Positions 37,251 through 48,852 of a stretch of DNA of 64,000 nt are shown here, piece by piece (position 1 is the first letter of the stretch; every line of letters begins with the position of its first letter). Position numbers and translations under genes: made by a program. Location of the stretch: positions 277,001 through 341,000 of the forward strand of contig CALNXK010000022.1 of the NCBI GenBank assembly GCA_942486035.1, written 5' to 3'. The notes under the pieces were generated by a model, which saw only the letters and a list, made by a program, of their open reading frames with translations, had not been told where the DNA came from and did no database searches. Source of the DNA: Porites lobata (lineage: Eukaryota; Cnidaria; Anthozoa; Scleractinia; Poritidae).

Positions 37251-38108
37251 CTAGATGAAAGTTGCTGGGTATACTTCCCTTTCAAGCAAAAATGCCAGTT
37301 ACAGTCTCTAGAAAAAACTACACTATAGAATTCGGAATGCAAGACTAGTAGAAAAATCCTCAAAAGTAGCATCTCTCGCACAATTTGTCTTTCCACACAT
37401 TTGGAAAGTGAAGAGAGACTTTTCACTTCATCACTGAACTACAAATTAGTAAATTATATGTTGAGGAAACTTTCACTGAAATGCAAAAATTTGCCTTTTA
37501 TTTTGTTGTTGACCCTAAACCGTCAGCTTGATGTGAAAGGCCTTGCTGAATGACTCCAAAAGAAACCAATTTTATGGCCAAAAGAAGACAGTATCTAGTG
37601 AAGCAAAAAACATGCTACGTACTTCAAACAATCCTCACTTCTGTAACATGGACTCTGTGATCTTTCTAATGTGGACACTTGACTTGAGGACACACCAAAT
37701 GAAATGGTTATTTCTTGGGAAAAAGTCTAGTTTTGCCTCATCGGTTTGACCTAGTATTCAAAAACAGAAAAAGAAAGCTTCCAAGATAATTTTTTGTATA
37801 GGTTGTGCTGAGCATTTTCGCCATTATAACTGTGGTCCTATTCTTTAGATACATGTACATTTACATGTGCGTGGTGTACGTATGAAATGCTGTAAATATT
37901 CAGTGAAGAAAAAATTAGAGACCTACAGTGTATTGGTAGATAGTTAATTTTTTTTACTATTGATTGGTTGCATCTTACATTTTATTATTGTATTATGGAT
38001 GATGATTGAAGAGAAATCAATAAAAGAAAAAAAGGAAATTGCTACATCAGTGCTCTCACAAAACTGTTAAAATAATCCTTTTTTTACAATATAATATGTA
38101 CTGATTGG
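37251..38108. other. Probable EMC2 3' UTR and flank
   Basis: AT-rich, non-coding. AATAAA at about 38020 is the likely polyadenylation signal. The sequence after it (AAAGAAAAAAAGG) is A-rich, which could be either cleavage-site context or the tail of a retrocopy. Confidence 0.45.
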
Positions 38109-38117
38109 TGGTTACCC

Positions 38118-38523
38118 TAGCCTCCCACGCAGGCGTTTTTAGGGGCGCTTGTATTCAATCAACAATTGTGCAATTAAGTGTTGACAGGCTAAACATGACT
38201 GAACGTGACCTTAGAGTTACCGTTTTTCTTCTTTTCTTTCCTTCGCTAAGGTTATGCAGTGCACAGAGTATTCTGAATTTTGACTAATTCTTATTTTTGC
38301 CGCTCTGAATCTAACATTTATTGCAGGTCAGAAAGCTTTCCCAGTGTTTAATGCAGATCGAGTAATTATCAGATTACCTTGCGGTCAAGGTCAACTTTCC
38401 AGAATTTGGAAAGTACATTGTGATTGGCTAAACTTGGGAAAGGAATGTTATCTTCAGTTGAGCAGGCGTTTGTGGGGAGGGAAGAAAAACGAGCTCCCCT
38501 AAAAACGCCTACGTGGGAGGCTA
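38118..38523. mobile_element. 406-bp TAGCCT-ended element, 9-bp target duplication
   Basis: The ends are TAGCCTCCCACGCAGGCG and the complement of ACGCCTACGTGGGAGGCTA, a TIR of about 29 bp with one mismatch. The direct repeat TGGTTACCC flanks it at 38109-38117 and 38524-38532. Internal sequence (about 38170-38325; GACAGGCTAAAC, AACGTGACCTT, TTTTTGCCGC) aligns with 2815-3010 of the larger element at 2669-3626. Confidence 0.85.
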
Positions 38524-38532
38524 TGGTTACCC

Positions 38533-39740
38533 ATGATCTATTAGAAGGCAGATGCAGCTGACATTTTCCTTTGTTTTGTCCAACTTGGCTCAAAGTTTTA
38601 ATGTCTAAAGAATAATCCAGATTGTCAGAGGAAGTGGAGGTCTTAAATCAGTGTAGGAGGAGCTGAGATGCAAGTGAAGAAAACAAAGTAAAAGGAAAAG
38701 TGTATCTAATAACTTGGAAAAAACTTAAACAGTGGAACAAGTCTTTACACAGTCAACTGCTATGAGGTAAGTTATGGAGTTTTTTTCCTGTTCCATTATA
38801 TCACATCTATGCAGTTATACATGTAGGCCACAGAAGACATAAAAATGGGCTAAGAATATCAGGGACATGTTAGCCACTTTTCTAATGTTACCACATTTAG
38901 GGTGCGTTTCTTTATTAAAATCCAAGATCAGATCAAAAATCCAGATCATTAGGATTTTTCGTTGAGAAAAGAAATGATGTATCCAAAGAGGGATTTTTTT
39001 CATTCATTTCCGTAGAAACGACCCACACTATCAATGGTTTCCCGGAGAAAGAATAACACGGCTGCTGACAAGGTTGCAAGTTTGCTGATCTTTCATTGTT
39101 TTCTGGATGGTTAGCTTTAGGATACTGCTTTAGACAGGCCAAATGAAGACGAGTCTGAAATAAGGTATGTATTGGAAAAGTAAAGTCTTGTACTAAAGAC
39201 ATGCCAGCGAAGTTGTGTAGCAGTTTTTTCCTTGTAACTAGAATAATGCATGTCCTGTTTGTATTGCGATTTTACCACCCCAATAAAACGGATCCATGAC
39301 TCCAGTTCAAAAATGGCTGTAAAGGTAAGCAGTCTTGTCAAAAAGCTGATGTATTAAAATTGTTTTGAGTTACTGGTGGCAATATTCACTATTTTCGGAT
39401 CCGTAGTAAAGAGACGCTTCGGATCATGTATCCAAAGTATCCAGTACTGGACATAATCCAAAGAATCCACCTCTCTGTTAGAGATAAGACTATTTATGCG
39501 TGGTCACCCAAGACATGTTTGTAGTAAAAGGCAGTACCTTCATCATCAGTTATTTCTACAATATGCTGAAGGCTGAGTCCAGTTGAAGATCAAACCTGCT
39601 ACTTCCTGCTCTAAAAGAGCTGAGTGCTCTGCAAAGTAAGCTAATCATGTGCTGAACAGTCAAGTCCCAAGTCCTGGCTAAATGATCATGACACCACAGA
39701 TCAGAAAAATAGGTCATCCTTACGAATTGAAGGTAATTAA
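38533..39740. other. Intergenic, nothing recognised
   Basis: Non-coding, AT-rich. I could not support any exon on either strand. Confidence 0.5.
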
Positions 39741-40004
39741 TCAAGTATTTATTCGATTAAACGCCGCGGCGTTTATTAAATTTTTTGTGATTCCAGTGCG
39801 GTGTTTATTTAAAATCCAATTTGTTTTTCTGGAGAGAAAGCTTAATGAAAGAGCATTGAAGTATACTCACTTTGAACTGAAAAACATTGTTCTCAATGAC
39901 GGCAAATTTCCAAAGCTTGATTGAGCTAAACTACCGTTTATTGGTCTGGTGTTTTGATTATATTCCTTTGAGCTTTGAATGTACTGATCTGACTTAAAAC
40001 ATTG

Positions 40005-41439
40005 GGGACCGTTCGTTTTTTACGAGGTAGGGGGGGGGCTGGTGGAATTTGTTGAAGCCCCATTACGAATTACCATGGCCCCCCCACTCAGTCCTCATTT
40101 TTTCTCACGCCCCCCCCACAGACGGTGATTTTTGGGATGACTCCCCCTTTCAAAAGAGACATTATCACAATGAAACCTCACATGCATATATTTTGCAGTG
40201 TACAATATGATTTGTATTTTCTGTTCAATGTAAAGCTGTTGACAACTCATTCTACAGATATAGCAGCCACTTCTGTTAATTCAAAAAATAAATTCTGTCC
40301 ATTTGCTAAGGCACTTCTTCACTATTTTTCAAACATAAAAAAATCTAGAGAGTCAAAAGAAAGAAAAGTCAATTTCCGATCTTCTGTTTATGGATCTTCC
40401 AGAGCGTGTCGTTGCTGGTCTCTCAACTTCTTCCTCGTCATCGATAAAGGCAAGGATGACATCTTCACCCCCAGAGTTGATGGAATCATTGTCGTTCTTA
40501 TCATTATCATCGCTTTCACTTCTGCTGTACTCATCTTCATCGCTGTCACTGTTTTTTAAGGATTCTTTATCAGCTCCATCTCTTTCTCTCAGTCGTGTTT
40601 GCAGCATTAATGGATCAGGACCTTCAGGATTCATTTGGAGAAGCCAATGCCTTGCCATTACCTTCACCTTGTCGTTCTTAAGGCTTTTGATATGTTGGTG
40701 TAGTCCATGGTGCTTGAGGTACTTGTTAAGCTCTGGCACTCGAAGCTGTTTCAGTTTGGTCGAATCTTCACGTAGATCTTTCCAAGCATAATCAGCATAG
40801 ACTTTTTCCTTGGTTTTCTGGCTCTCCCTCGCACGCTCCTCTGCTCTCTTCTTCTTTTTGAACTCCATCACCTCAAGGTGCTTAAGGCATACATTGCACA
40901 GCTCTTGCAAGGAAACCCGTTTCAGCAACGCCGCAGGAAGCAGAATTATCACAAACCTCAAGCCGGAGGTTAGAGATAACGTGTACTGCTTCATGTACCC
41001 TGAACAGTATGCTATGACCGAAAATGACGAAAGCGACTCTAGCAGCAGCACGAGCGATGAGGAAAAGCGTGGCAATGATGACGAAGAGGAACATGAGCAG
41101 AGAGACGTTGCACAGCACTAACCTCATAAAGAATCTTTTAATGATAGTTTCTTAGCTTTGAAAATTGTTGTCGTGGAACTGAACGCTGTCATGTAAACGC
41201 AGAACAAAAGTTTTTGATTCATTTATGTACCTTTTGCTTGTTTCTGCATATGTAGTTTTATTTAATAAGAAAACATCATGTCAACTCTACATGAACTAAA
41301 ATATTTCGCGTGACCGCCCCCCCTCCCTCCGTTTTTTTGGGATGGCCCCCCCTTTTAAGCCGTTTTTTTTTTTGCGTGACCCCCCCAAATCCCACCAGCC
41401 CCCCCTACCTCGTAAAAAATGAACGGTCCCTTGTTACAA
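40005..41439. mobile_element. 1.4-kb GGGACCGTTC element carrying an ORF
   Basis: The ends are GGGACCGTTCGTTTTTTACG and the complement of CGTAAAAAATGAACGGTCCC. They extend through AGGTAGGGGGG and CTGGTGG(A/G)ATTT for about 45 bp. The flank TTG appears on both sides, which would be a 3-bp target duplication. C/G-rich subterminal tracts sit inside both ends. Superfamily unknown; it encloses the minus-strand ORF at 40353-40994. Confidence 0.7.
40353..40994 (-). CDS. Transposon-borne protein with SAP-like helix motif
   Basis: The open frame extends to 41075 but has no ATG there; in-frame ATGs are at 40994 and 40868. From the second, the protein has a Lys/Arg/Glu-rich helix, then a SAP-like segment (LRVPELNKYLKHHGL and NDKVKVMARHWLLQ). 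A Ser/Asp/Glu-rich acidic tract follows, ending in TRSGRSINRR. SAP motifs bind DNA in many proteins. It lies inside the TIR element at 40005-41439, so it is probably an element-encoded accessory protein or a last exon of a transposase gene. No catalytic DDE pattern is readable. The opposite strand at 40810-41121 is also open. Confidence 0.45.
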   Translation of the reverse strand: MKQYTLSLTSGLRFVIILLPAALLKRVSLQELCNVCLKHLEVMEFKKKKRAEERARESQKTKEKVYADYAWKDLREDSTKLKQLRVPELNKYLKHHGLHQHIKSLKNDKVKVMARHWLLQMNPEGPDPLMLQTRLRERDGADKESLKNSDSDEDEYSRSESDDNDKNDNDSINSGGEDVILAFIDDEEEVERPATTRSGRSINRRSEIDFSFF

Positions 41440-41575
41440 TCAAGGAAAATAAATTCTCTAGGTCTGCTCAAACTTGATTATCACTGCATTTGCTTTGGAA
41501 TAAACGCCCCATCATGACGCAGCGTTTATTAATATTTCTGCTTCAAAATGCGGCGTTTAACGAATGAATACGGTA

Positions 41576-43820
41576 TTCCCATAGTGCTTGAGATCATCAT
41601 TTCATAGGAATCATGCCAAAGCTTTGCTTTTTATTGTTGTTTTTAGACACACAGAGTCTAAAGTTGTTGTCGGTCAAAACTCATTATTGGAGGGCTTGTT
41701 TGTTAGAGCGTGTGTCCCACGCGTGGACTCGTGGTACGAGTGAGGCCCTCTCTCAAGACCTTCTCGCACGCGCGAACCCTTGCTTAAAACGCGCGAGTCG
41801 TGTTAGTCTCGTCATCGTGTAAACTACGTGCGGGTGTCCACAAACCGTGACCAAGTCCTCGTCAGTTTGTGCATTTCGGATTAAACGTTTCCGCTGTGTT
41901 GGCTATCCGCATATTACCACCGGATTACTTTCCGTAACACTAGCTTAACGAATAAAATGGAAAAAGAACCAAACATCTGACTTAGTTGTCCACCGAATTC
42001 CGTGAGCGTTCAAGGTTAAGTTTCGTTTCTTTACTGGTGTATTTACTGAGGTGGGTCACACTCACGCGCGGGTCGTGGTAGTCCCCGCTGAGCTACCTTG
42101 GGCAACAGCTGTCCGCATTTCTGATTAAATTATTGGGCTCGCGTATTTACATTTTATTTTATCCAGGAATTAGCAGGTAACTTTTGAAAACATCAGTTTA
42201 TCAGGTAGAATTTTAGAAAGAACAACAGGTAATTTGAGTACCCCCTGTATAGTAAGGTGCTTATTTAAAGGTGACCTTGCGTTCAGTTTCCAAGGGTATT
42301 GAACTACACCTTAGCTTCCATCCAAACAAGGAAAACCCCGGGGACACACAAGTATTTCTAGTATCTTCGCTTCCCAAATGTTATTTCCCGTTTACCTGTG
42401 AATGAAAACAATCCGGGGGAACAAGGCATTAATTGAAAACTTGAGGGGGTGGGGGTGGTTATAGTGCTCGGGCCAAAATCATGTTAATCCTGGTTCAGCT
42501 GGTTTTGGCCAATCGAATCGCCGAAATAAAAGGAAAAGCGTGCGTGAAAACGTAATGGGGTGAATGAAAGCCAGCCGCAACCCAGTTATGTTCAGCCAAA
42601 GTTTGTTTTTGACTACTCTTTCAAAACATGTCACTCCATGCCGGTTTTAATTTATTTTGAAAACCTTATGATCCTTTTCCTTGTACAGGTAAATGTAGAC
42701 AGTAAGTCGTACTGAATGTAGAACCAGTCTAGGCCAAATACCTAGACTCCAATACCCTTTCTCAGACTAATCTGTTTGAAACGGCACAACCCATCTAACC
42801 TGCTTCAACGTTAATGTGCTATGTTTCCGTGTATGGTAACGTACGATAATTATGTAATCGATACTATTTAATAATAAAGCAAATGCCACGAAAGGGTTTA
42901 CAAAACCAGTACAAGAGCATGCTTAGTTTCGGCAAAAAAAAAAACAGGAAAAAAAGAAACGAAGCGTCGCAGCTAACTAAGACTGTGAGTTAGAGACAAT
43001 CATTAGAAAGCGACTTTTTGACTGTTGTAGCTTATTTTGAAAAAATTTCTCAAATTTGCGCTTCAAATTTCCCTTTTTAGTGAATTCAATTTACTTCACA
43101 TGCAGGCAGCGTCACGTCTCTGTTGATCGGATTAGTTTATTTTTAATTTAGAGGCCACTTGACTTCCCGTTCAACGGACTTTCCTTATTAGGTTGACCGG
43201 AAGTATTTCTTCACCAATTTTCCCTTTTGGGCACGAACGAGGAACACCGGAAACCTATCCAAAGCTAAACGTTTTTATTTACAGTTTTAGCTTCTTGAAC
43301 AATCTACACTTCAGGATCAGCAAATACATCACCAAGGTAGGCCGTACGACGTAGAAAAATACTGCTCCTTTAATTTCTCTTTTCTTTTTGTGCGACGACT
43401 GTGATTGTCCAAAATGCAGTCGCTCGTTATTTTTTTTTCTGCTGTAATGTCGCGATAAAGAAACGTATTTCATGTTTTTATATTGTGAATGGTTTATCCG
43501 AAATTTATTTTTCTTGCCTTTATTGCAACGCAACGCGGGGAAGCTGATACATCGTAGACCTCCGTTATGACGCAAGCATTCGAGAGGGACGTCTGTACAC
43601 AGGCTACAATTGTAGCATTCACTTCATAAAGTTTTAACGTCTGTATCGTTTCGTGTGCCTAAGACTTAACTCAGTTTTCTTGGATTGTTGCTCTAGACAA
43701 ATTCATATCATTGTTTCATCAAGACTTGACCCCATGTAACCTTCTTGGAAACCTGTAGTTTATGCTCGGTCGCACACAGATTGAACGATTTTTAATAGTT
43801 TTTGATTGCCACGTTTTTCT
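41576..43820. other. Intergenic, little recognised
   Basis: A G/C-richer patch at about 41700-41830 repeats CGCG/ACGCGCGAG phrases. A lone transposon-like end (GGGACGTCTGTACACAGGCTA, 43589-43609) resembles the TAGCCTG family, but I found no partner end. No coding signal. Confidence 0.45.
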
Positions 43821-43944
43821 TAGCCTCCCCGCAGATGTCGTTTGGTGTTCGTTCGTCACGCATTCATTTCTCCCCCTCTCAGCTGCTTGGGGGAGAAATG
43901 AATGCGTGACGAACGATCCCCAAAGGACGTCTGCCGGGAGGCTA
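43821..43944. mobile_element. 124-bp foldback MITE, 9-bp target duplication
   Basis: The ends are TAGCCTCCCCGCAGA and TCTGCCGGGAGGCTA. Pairing continues through GTTCGTCACGCATTCATTTC into a short central loop, so nearly the whole unit is one hairpin. The direct repeat CGTTTTTCT flanks it (43812-43820, 43945-43953). Confidence 0.9.
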
Positions 43945-44164
43945 CGTTTTTCTGGACCCAAAAAGATCTTAGAACATGGTTGTTAGAAACCTCTATTTTC
44001 CCTCGTCCTTTGATTACATTTCTGCTGTTCTTCTCATAGCTAGGGACATGGTCATCCATTTTAAATCAAGTTATTGTTTCTCACTTACGGTGGAAGAAAC
44101 CGAGTTGACTTTCACCCCCAAATTGTTCTCAGTATTTCGTGTCATGGAGTTATTAGGCGACCCG

Positions 44165-44187
44165 CACGGCACGGCACGGCACGGCAA
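44165..44187. repeat. (GGCAC)n short tandem repeat
   Basis: Four tandem GGCAC-type pentamers. Confidence 0.8.
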
Positions 44188-44874
44188 TTGCTAATTTCCA
44201 AAGAAACAAAAAGAAAAAAATTCTTAACTTTCAGATGAATCATCTTTAATGGCAATTGTATTTTAACTCTCTTTCTTTTTTATATCTTTCAATTTTCTTG
44301 TAGCTAGTTGTGTTTTATTACGTCTTGTGACATGAGCAATAATTGTTGCTGTGCTTTTTATAAAAGCAATGCTCAGATGCCCGCAACATGTCGACTTTGT
44401 GTAAGCAAACATATAGATTTGTTGTGATTTCGAAGGTATAACAAGCAACGTAGGCCACAGGATAAGCATACTGACTGTTTTCAATTCAGTGTCCGTCTCA
44501 CAGGACACGTTGGGGTTTTAAGTAAATTCGGCTTCTGTTAATCTCTATCCATACGGCTGTAATATCATTGATTTTATAATCAAGCAAAACCAGTTTGCCC
44601 ATATTTCAGTCTTGATTCATTAGAAGGAAGGGTTTCTTGGTTTTGCGGACGGGTGGAATCGCCCAATTACGTAATACAAAAGATTGAAAGGACAATTAAC
44701 AAGCCCACGCCACAAAACAAAAGCAAACCAGCAATAGTTTCCGCAACACCAGGAAACACCCCTGAAAGGCGAATCGATTTACCTTGCCCCGCTGATTCTG
44801 TCTGAAAGTTACAAGATTTGTGAATTTACTGGAGCTAAGCTGTACGTCCGTTTTCTGGAGAAAAAGATCTTACC

Positions 44875-45059
44875 CGTGGCGGATCCAGGGGAGGGGCCGG
44901 GGGCCCGCCCCCCCCCCCCCCTTATTTTTAGACCAAACTGAGGCCCGAAGGGCCGAAAAAAATTGTTTTGGAGACCACCCCACCCCCTTATCTAAGGGTC
45001 TGGATGACCGCAACGTCCCCCCCCCCCCATCCCCATCTCAAGGGCTGGATCGGGCACTG
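44875..45059. mobile_element. hAT-like MITE, copy 2 of 3
   Basis: The ends GTGGCGGATCCAG and CTGGATCGGGCACTG are imperfect inverted repeats. The interior has a C run and GAGGCCCGAAGGGCCGAAAAA, matching 10908-11075 in reverse orientation. Confidence 0.65.
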
Positions 45060-45625
45060 CTTACGCCCTAATAAAATTTGCAAGCCTCAAAAAGAACTTT
45101 CCTGAGTTCCGCCTCCGTCAGCACACACACAAAAAAAAATGTCGAGGTTTGGCAGAAAAATTTTCGTCCTGTCAGCAGGGTGAAATTTTCTATGCAAATC
45201 CTGACTGTATTTTGTCTACTCGAGCCTCCAGTTGGTGTCTTAACTTGTCAGGAATGCGGAAACGGTCTTTGTATGTGCTCTTTCCAAACTTTATCGATGG
45301 TTTTCAATATCTTGCTAAAAATATCGAGGCATGGTTCAAAACGAGGTATGTGGTGCAAAACGTTTCGAGGCATTTATCATATTTAGCGCTCCCAGTTATA
45401 CGCGATCATGTTCAACTAGGAATATTGTCAAAGGGTCAGACTGTTACTCATTGTTGCGAAAAACAGCAAATTTATGAGAGTAAGTTTCAAGGCAAAAACT
45501 ATCCATTATGGTTGCCCAGGAACAAAATCAGATCCGTTATTTGTATATTTTCCGCAATTGTACTGGAACAGAGTGATTGAGCATTGTGTGATAACACTGA
45601 ACTTTCTCTACCATCTACAGAGGCA

Positions 45626-47225
45626 ATGAAGCCACACATCTCTGTGTTAGGAATTTCTAGATTTGTCCTTATATGCTGTGCACTTCTTTTCTCGTGGGCT
45701 AAAGGAGATAAAACGAACCGAAGATTCGTAGGCCTTCCAGAATCTGGGCAGAGAGTAAGCCACGATGATACAAGTGAAAACAACAGAACTCTGATTATTC
45801 GCCACAATTTACCAGTAAGTCAGGTAGTTCATAGTTCTGATATTTATCCTCAGTGGCATGCTAACCTCTTTTTTCAGGCCCCCCTCTCTCTGATGCATGC
45901 TGCTGCTAAGACCAGCAAACGTTCCCGAACTCGAAGTGGTAAAATGTATTTTCCTTGCTGAGTGGCCAAAAACCTCACCCTCTTCAGGCCAGCGGAATTT
46001 AACCTAAACTGCACCGAACAGCAAAGCGCCCAATCAAGTTAAAGAGCAATGTCATGAAAATTTGTTTGGACAGAGCAGTTACAAAGTAGCTCGCTCGCCC
46101 TATACAACTCACGTTTTCACAAATCAGAACTGGCATTTCTATGCAAACATTGTAACTGATTCCCAGCGTATTTTGCGTTTCCTGTTTATTTAACATTGAA
46201 GGATGATGTTAAGTGTCATTTTGTGCTCGTGTTTGAAGTTTTCTGCCGTTTCAGACTGTTACAAATCACGCATATCTCCATTGTCCAAAAAGAAAAATTG
46301 CATATGAAGATGCGTTGTTATTTCTTGACAGGGGAAGATAATTTTTCACGAGAGTAATGAATTCTGGATTGAACTTCAAACGACCATCCCCGGCGGACAA
46401 GTGAATAACTCCGAGGTGAAGGCAACGTACTCTTCCTTTGATAACGAGACTATTTTACTGCAAGTGGTAAGTGCTTCGCTCTATAATGAGCCATTTTATT
46501 CCAGTCTGTGCAAAACTTGCTTCTTATACCAAGAGATCCTATTATTGCTCTTGCATATACTTGCCATTCAGCTGTACTGTCTTCATAAAAGACACCGTTT
46601 CTTTGTACCGCCCCACCAGTCTGAGCCAGTCTGGCTTTGTATTTCGGTCAGCTAGGTTACTGGCATCGAAGGTTGTTATTCAGTACGAAGAGGTATTCCC
46701 CCGGGTATTCCCTCTCTGTATGAACAATTTTAAAACTTTTCTGGTTTTAGTAATGAGACTGTTAACGGGGATGGGACATAAACTCATCGCCTAACCCACA
46801 ACCTGAAGGGCCAGGCGTTGCAATTCGTCCGGCCTTTCATCCAAAATCGGCCAAGCATGGTTAAACGCATCAGGGACCGAGGTCCCAACTGGTACCGCCT
46901 CCAAGATAACCAAGGCACGCAAGAGGCGAGGTGAGGTGAAGTGATGAATGATTAACCACCGTGTTCCGTGACTTACGAGATTGGATGCACGATTTGATGT
47001 ACACTGTTTTTTAATATTCTATTTTTTTCACAGTACCACCCTATTTTGCAAAAGCCTGTTGAAGCCAATGAAAAGGACAAACTTGTAGTTATCATTGTTA
47101 GCAGCGTGGGTTCTTTTGCTTTCCTCTGTATCATAGTCTCCGCGCTCTGTTATTTTTGTTATTGGAAGAAAAGGAGAACGTTAAAAGCAGATGGAACTAC
47201 GAAAGAGATACCTGAAGGTTGGTAA
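45626..47225 (+). CDS. Small type I membrane protein, three exons (171 aa)
   Basis: Exons 45626-45814, 46332-46466 and 47034-47225 have canonical splice sites and phase-0 joins. The protein begins with a signal peptide (core RFVLICCALLFSWAKG). A short ectodomain with NRT, NNS and NET glycosylation sequons follows. A membrane span (LVVIIVSSVGSFAFLCIIVS) in exon 3 leads to a short basic tail (YWKKRRTLKADG) ending PEGW and stop. The ATG lies 6 nt after an acceptor-like CTACAG, so a 5' UTR intron is possible. No domain is recognised. Near the stop, GAAG|GTTGGT could act as a phase-1 donor, matching the phase of the exon at 48853; the gene might then be the 5' end of the large locus downstream. 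The donor is weak, so I keep the genes separate. Confidence 0.65.
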
Positions 47226-48852
47226 AAAGAGAAAACTTTTCTTTCTAAGATGAATTATTTTTTCCCAATTATGACCGTTTCTTGAATTGATCAATAATTA
47301 CCCATCCCCCTCCTAGCAAAAATCACTCTCCTTTAGTTGAAGATCGATTATTCCTTTGGTGAAATAAACGCCCCTATCAAGTGCTAAAGGGGAAATCCCG
47401 TCTCCTTATAATTATCCCAAAAGCTGGGGTAAAACGGGCAACAAAAAAGTGGAACGTATTTTGCAACGTTGCAGCAAGACGAGTTGAAAAGCGATGTTGC
47501 GCGTGTTTCCACCCACGAATCAAACCTGTCAAACAGGTTTTCAGAAGTTCCGTGAATACCGACTGATTGTATAGAATAGACCTTTTTACCGATACGGCGG
47601 ACATATTGAATAAGTTAATTTAAGGAGTATTATGGGATGCCCAGGGGACATGAGCACATTCCCTTTAGTATTTACAAGCGCCTTTCGGGGCATTCTTTCT
47701 TAAGAGAAAAAAGATCGTTTTCCGTATTAGGATGTTATAATGATCGCCTTTTTCCCGAGAAATATACGGTGAAAGACCTTATTTCTAATACTAAGCGAGT
47801 ACAACGGATCTTGTTCATGCCCCCCTTAAATCGAATCAATTCAATATGGCCGCCGTATCGGTAAAAAGGTATATTAGGGGCCGACCATTTAACTCTTGAG
47901 GGAAGGGGCGGGGGGAGTTGGGTGATTTCTGGTCATCAAGAATTTTTTTTTCTAGCAATCCTGGTGGGCAGGATAATTTTTTTCCCTTTTTTTCCCCATA
48001 AGCTTTCTATTACATTTGCGCTGCATCCAATTTTTTTCTTCCGTCAAGCGCTTGCCGGCCCCTTACGTAAGAGTCACTCAATACGCGGGAGTGACGTCAC
48101 TTGCTACAACGATAAAACGCGCAACATATACAGATGTTGTTGCATAAAGAAGAACCACTCTCTACCTTATGCAACAACTTTACGCAACCCGCAACAACGT
48201 GATTTGTTGCAATGCGTGTTTGATTCGTAGGTGGTAAAACGCTCAGCATTGTTTTGCACCTCGTTTTAAAACAATGTTGCAAAAAATGCTACACGTTTAA
48301 CGTTTTTGTTGCTCGTCTTCGCCTAGATCACTAAGACGGATATCTTTGAATTGAGCACGGGTGTCGGTCTTAGAGAAGTGTCCAACTGAGAGATGGCTTA
48401 CGAAATGGCTTAAAAACGGCAAGGACCAATTCTTGATCTCTGTTTCACTTTAAGATGGTGAACGTCCTGTAGAAGTGTCCATTTATCAGAGAATTTGCAT
48501 CGCCCCTGGTTATGAGAGAGATTTTTTAAATAGAATCACGTTTACGGCAAACGGCAGATTAAGGTTAATGGTTTCTTAGATTAGAAAATAATCGGGGAAA
48601 ATCGATTGTACAAAATAATTCTTATGGATGAAACTACTGTAGCATGAAACTTAATAAAAATCAAACGACAAAGGAAGGGAAAATGTGGTCACGTGGTGAC
48701 GTTTGCCGTTTGTCGTGAACGTGATTCCAAAAGTCTCCTTTATTTAACGAAATACACGTCAAAACGTTTGTCCAAATGTCAGTTTATCTTGCCAAAAGAA
48801 AGAGTCGTTTTTAGCTAGTTGCATCGGAAGTCTCTATTCTTGTTTTCTTCAG
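47226..48852. other. Region between the small membrane protein and the large receptor-like gene
   Basis: This holds a MITE (47580-47870) and a lone repeat end starting GGGGCCGACCATTTAACTC (47876). If the large gene has its own promoter or a separate first exon, it should lie here; I could not identify one. Confidence 0.5.
47580..47870. mobile_element. 291-bp MITE
   Basis: The ends ACCTTTTTACCGATACGGCG and complement form TIRs of about 34 bp with one or two mismatches (CATATTGAAT at the inner edge). Non-coding. The target site was not resolved. Confidence 0.75.

Larger units (their letters stand above)
39741..41575. mobile_element. Older TIR element split by a nested insertion
   Basis: The left end (near 39741: TATTTATTCGATTAAACGCC) and right end (near 41573: complement TATTCATTCGTTAAACGCC) are inverted repeats. 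Both flanks carry GCGTTTATTAA phrases internally. The interior is interrupted by the element at 40005-41439, so the outer element inserted first. Confidence 0.6.

Noticed and set aside
40810..41121. Plus-strand open frame with an acidic tail opposite the SAP-like ORF
   Set aside because: The minus-strand frame has better motif content. I could not prove either, so I annotate only the minus frame.
43589..43609. Lone TAGCCTG-type transposon end
   Set aside because: No inverted partner or target duplication could be found, so no element is annotated.
45149..45580. 143-codon plus-strand open frame upstream of the small membrane protein
   Set aside because: No domain, no splice context and low-complexity neighbours. 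It may be chance or 5' UTR.
47876..47935. Repeat end starting GGGGCCGACCATTTAACTC
   Set aside because: It looks like a transposon terminus, but the opposite end was not convincingly identified.
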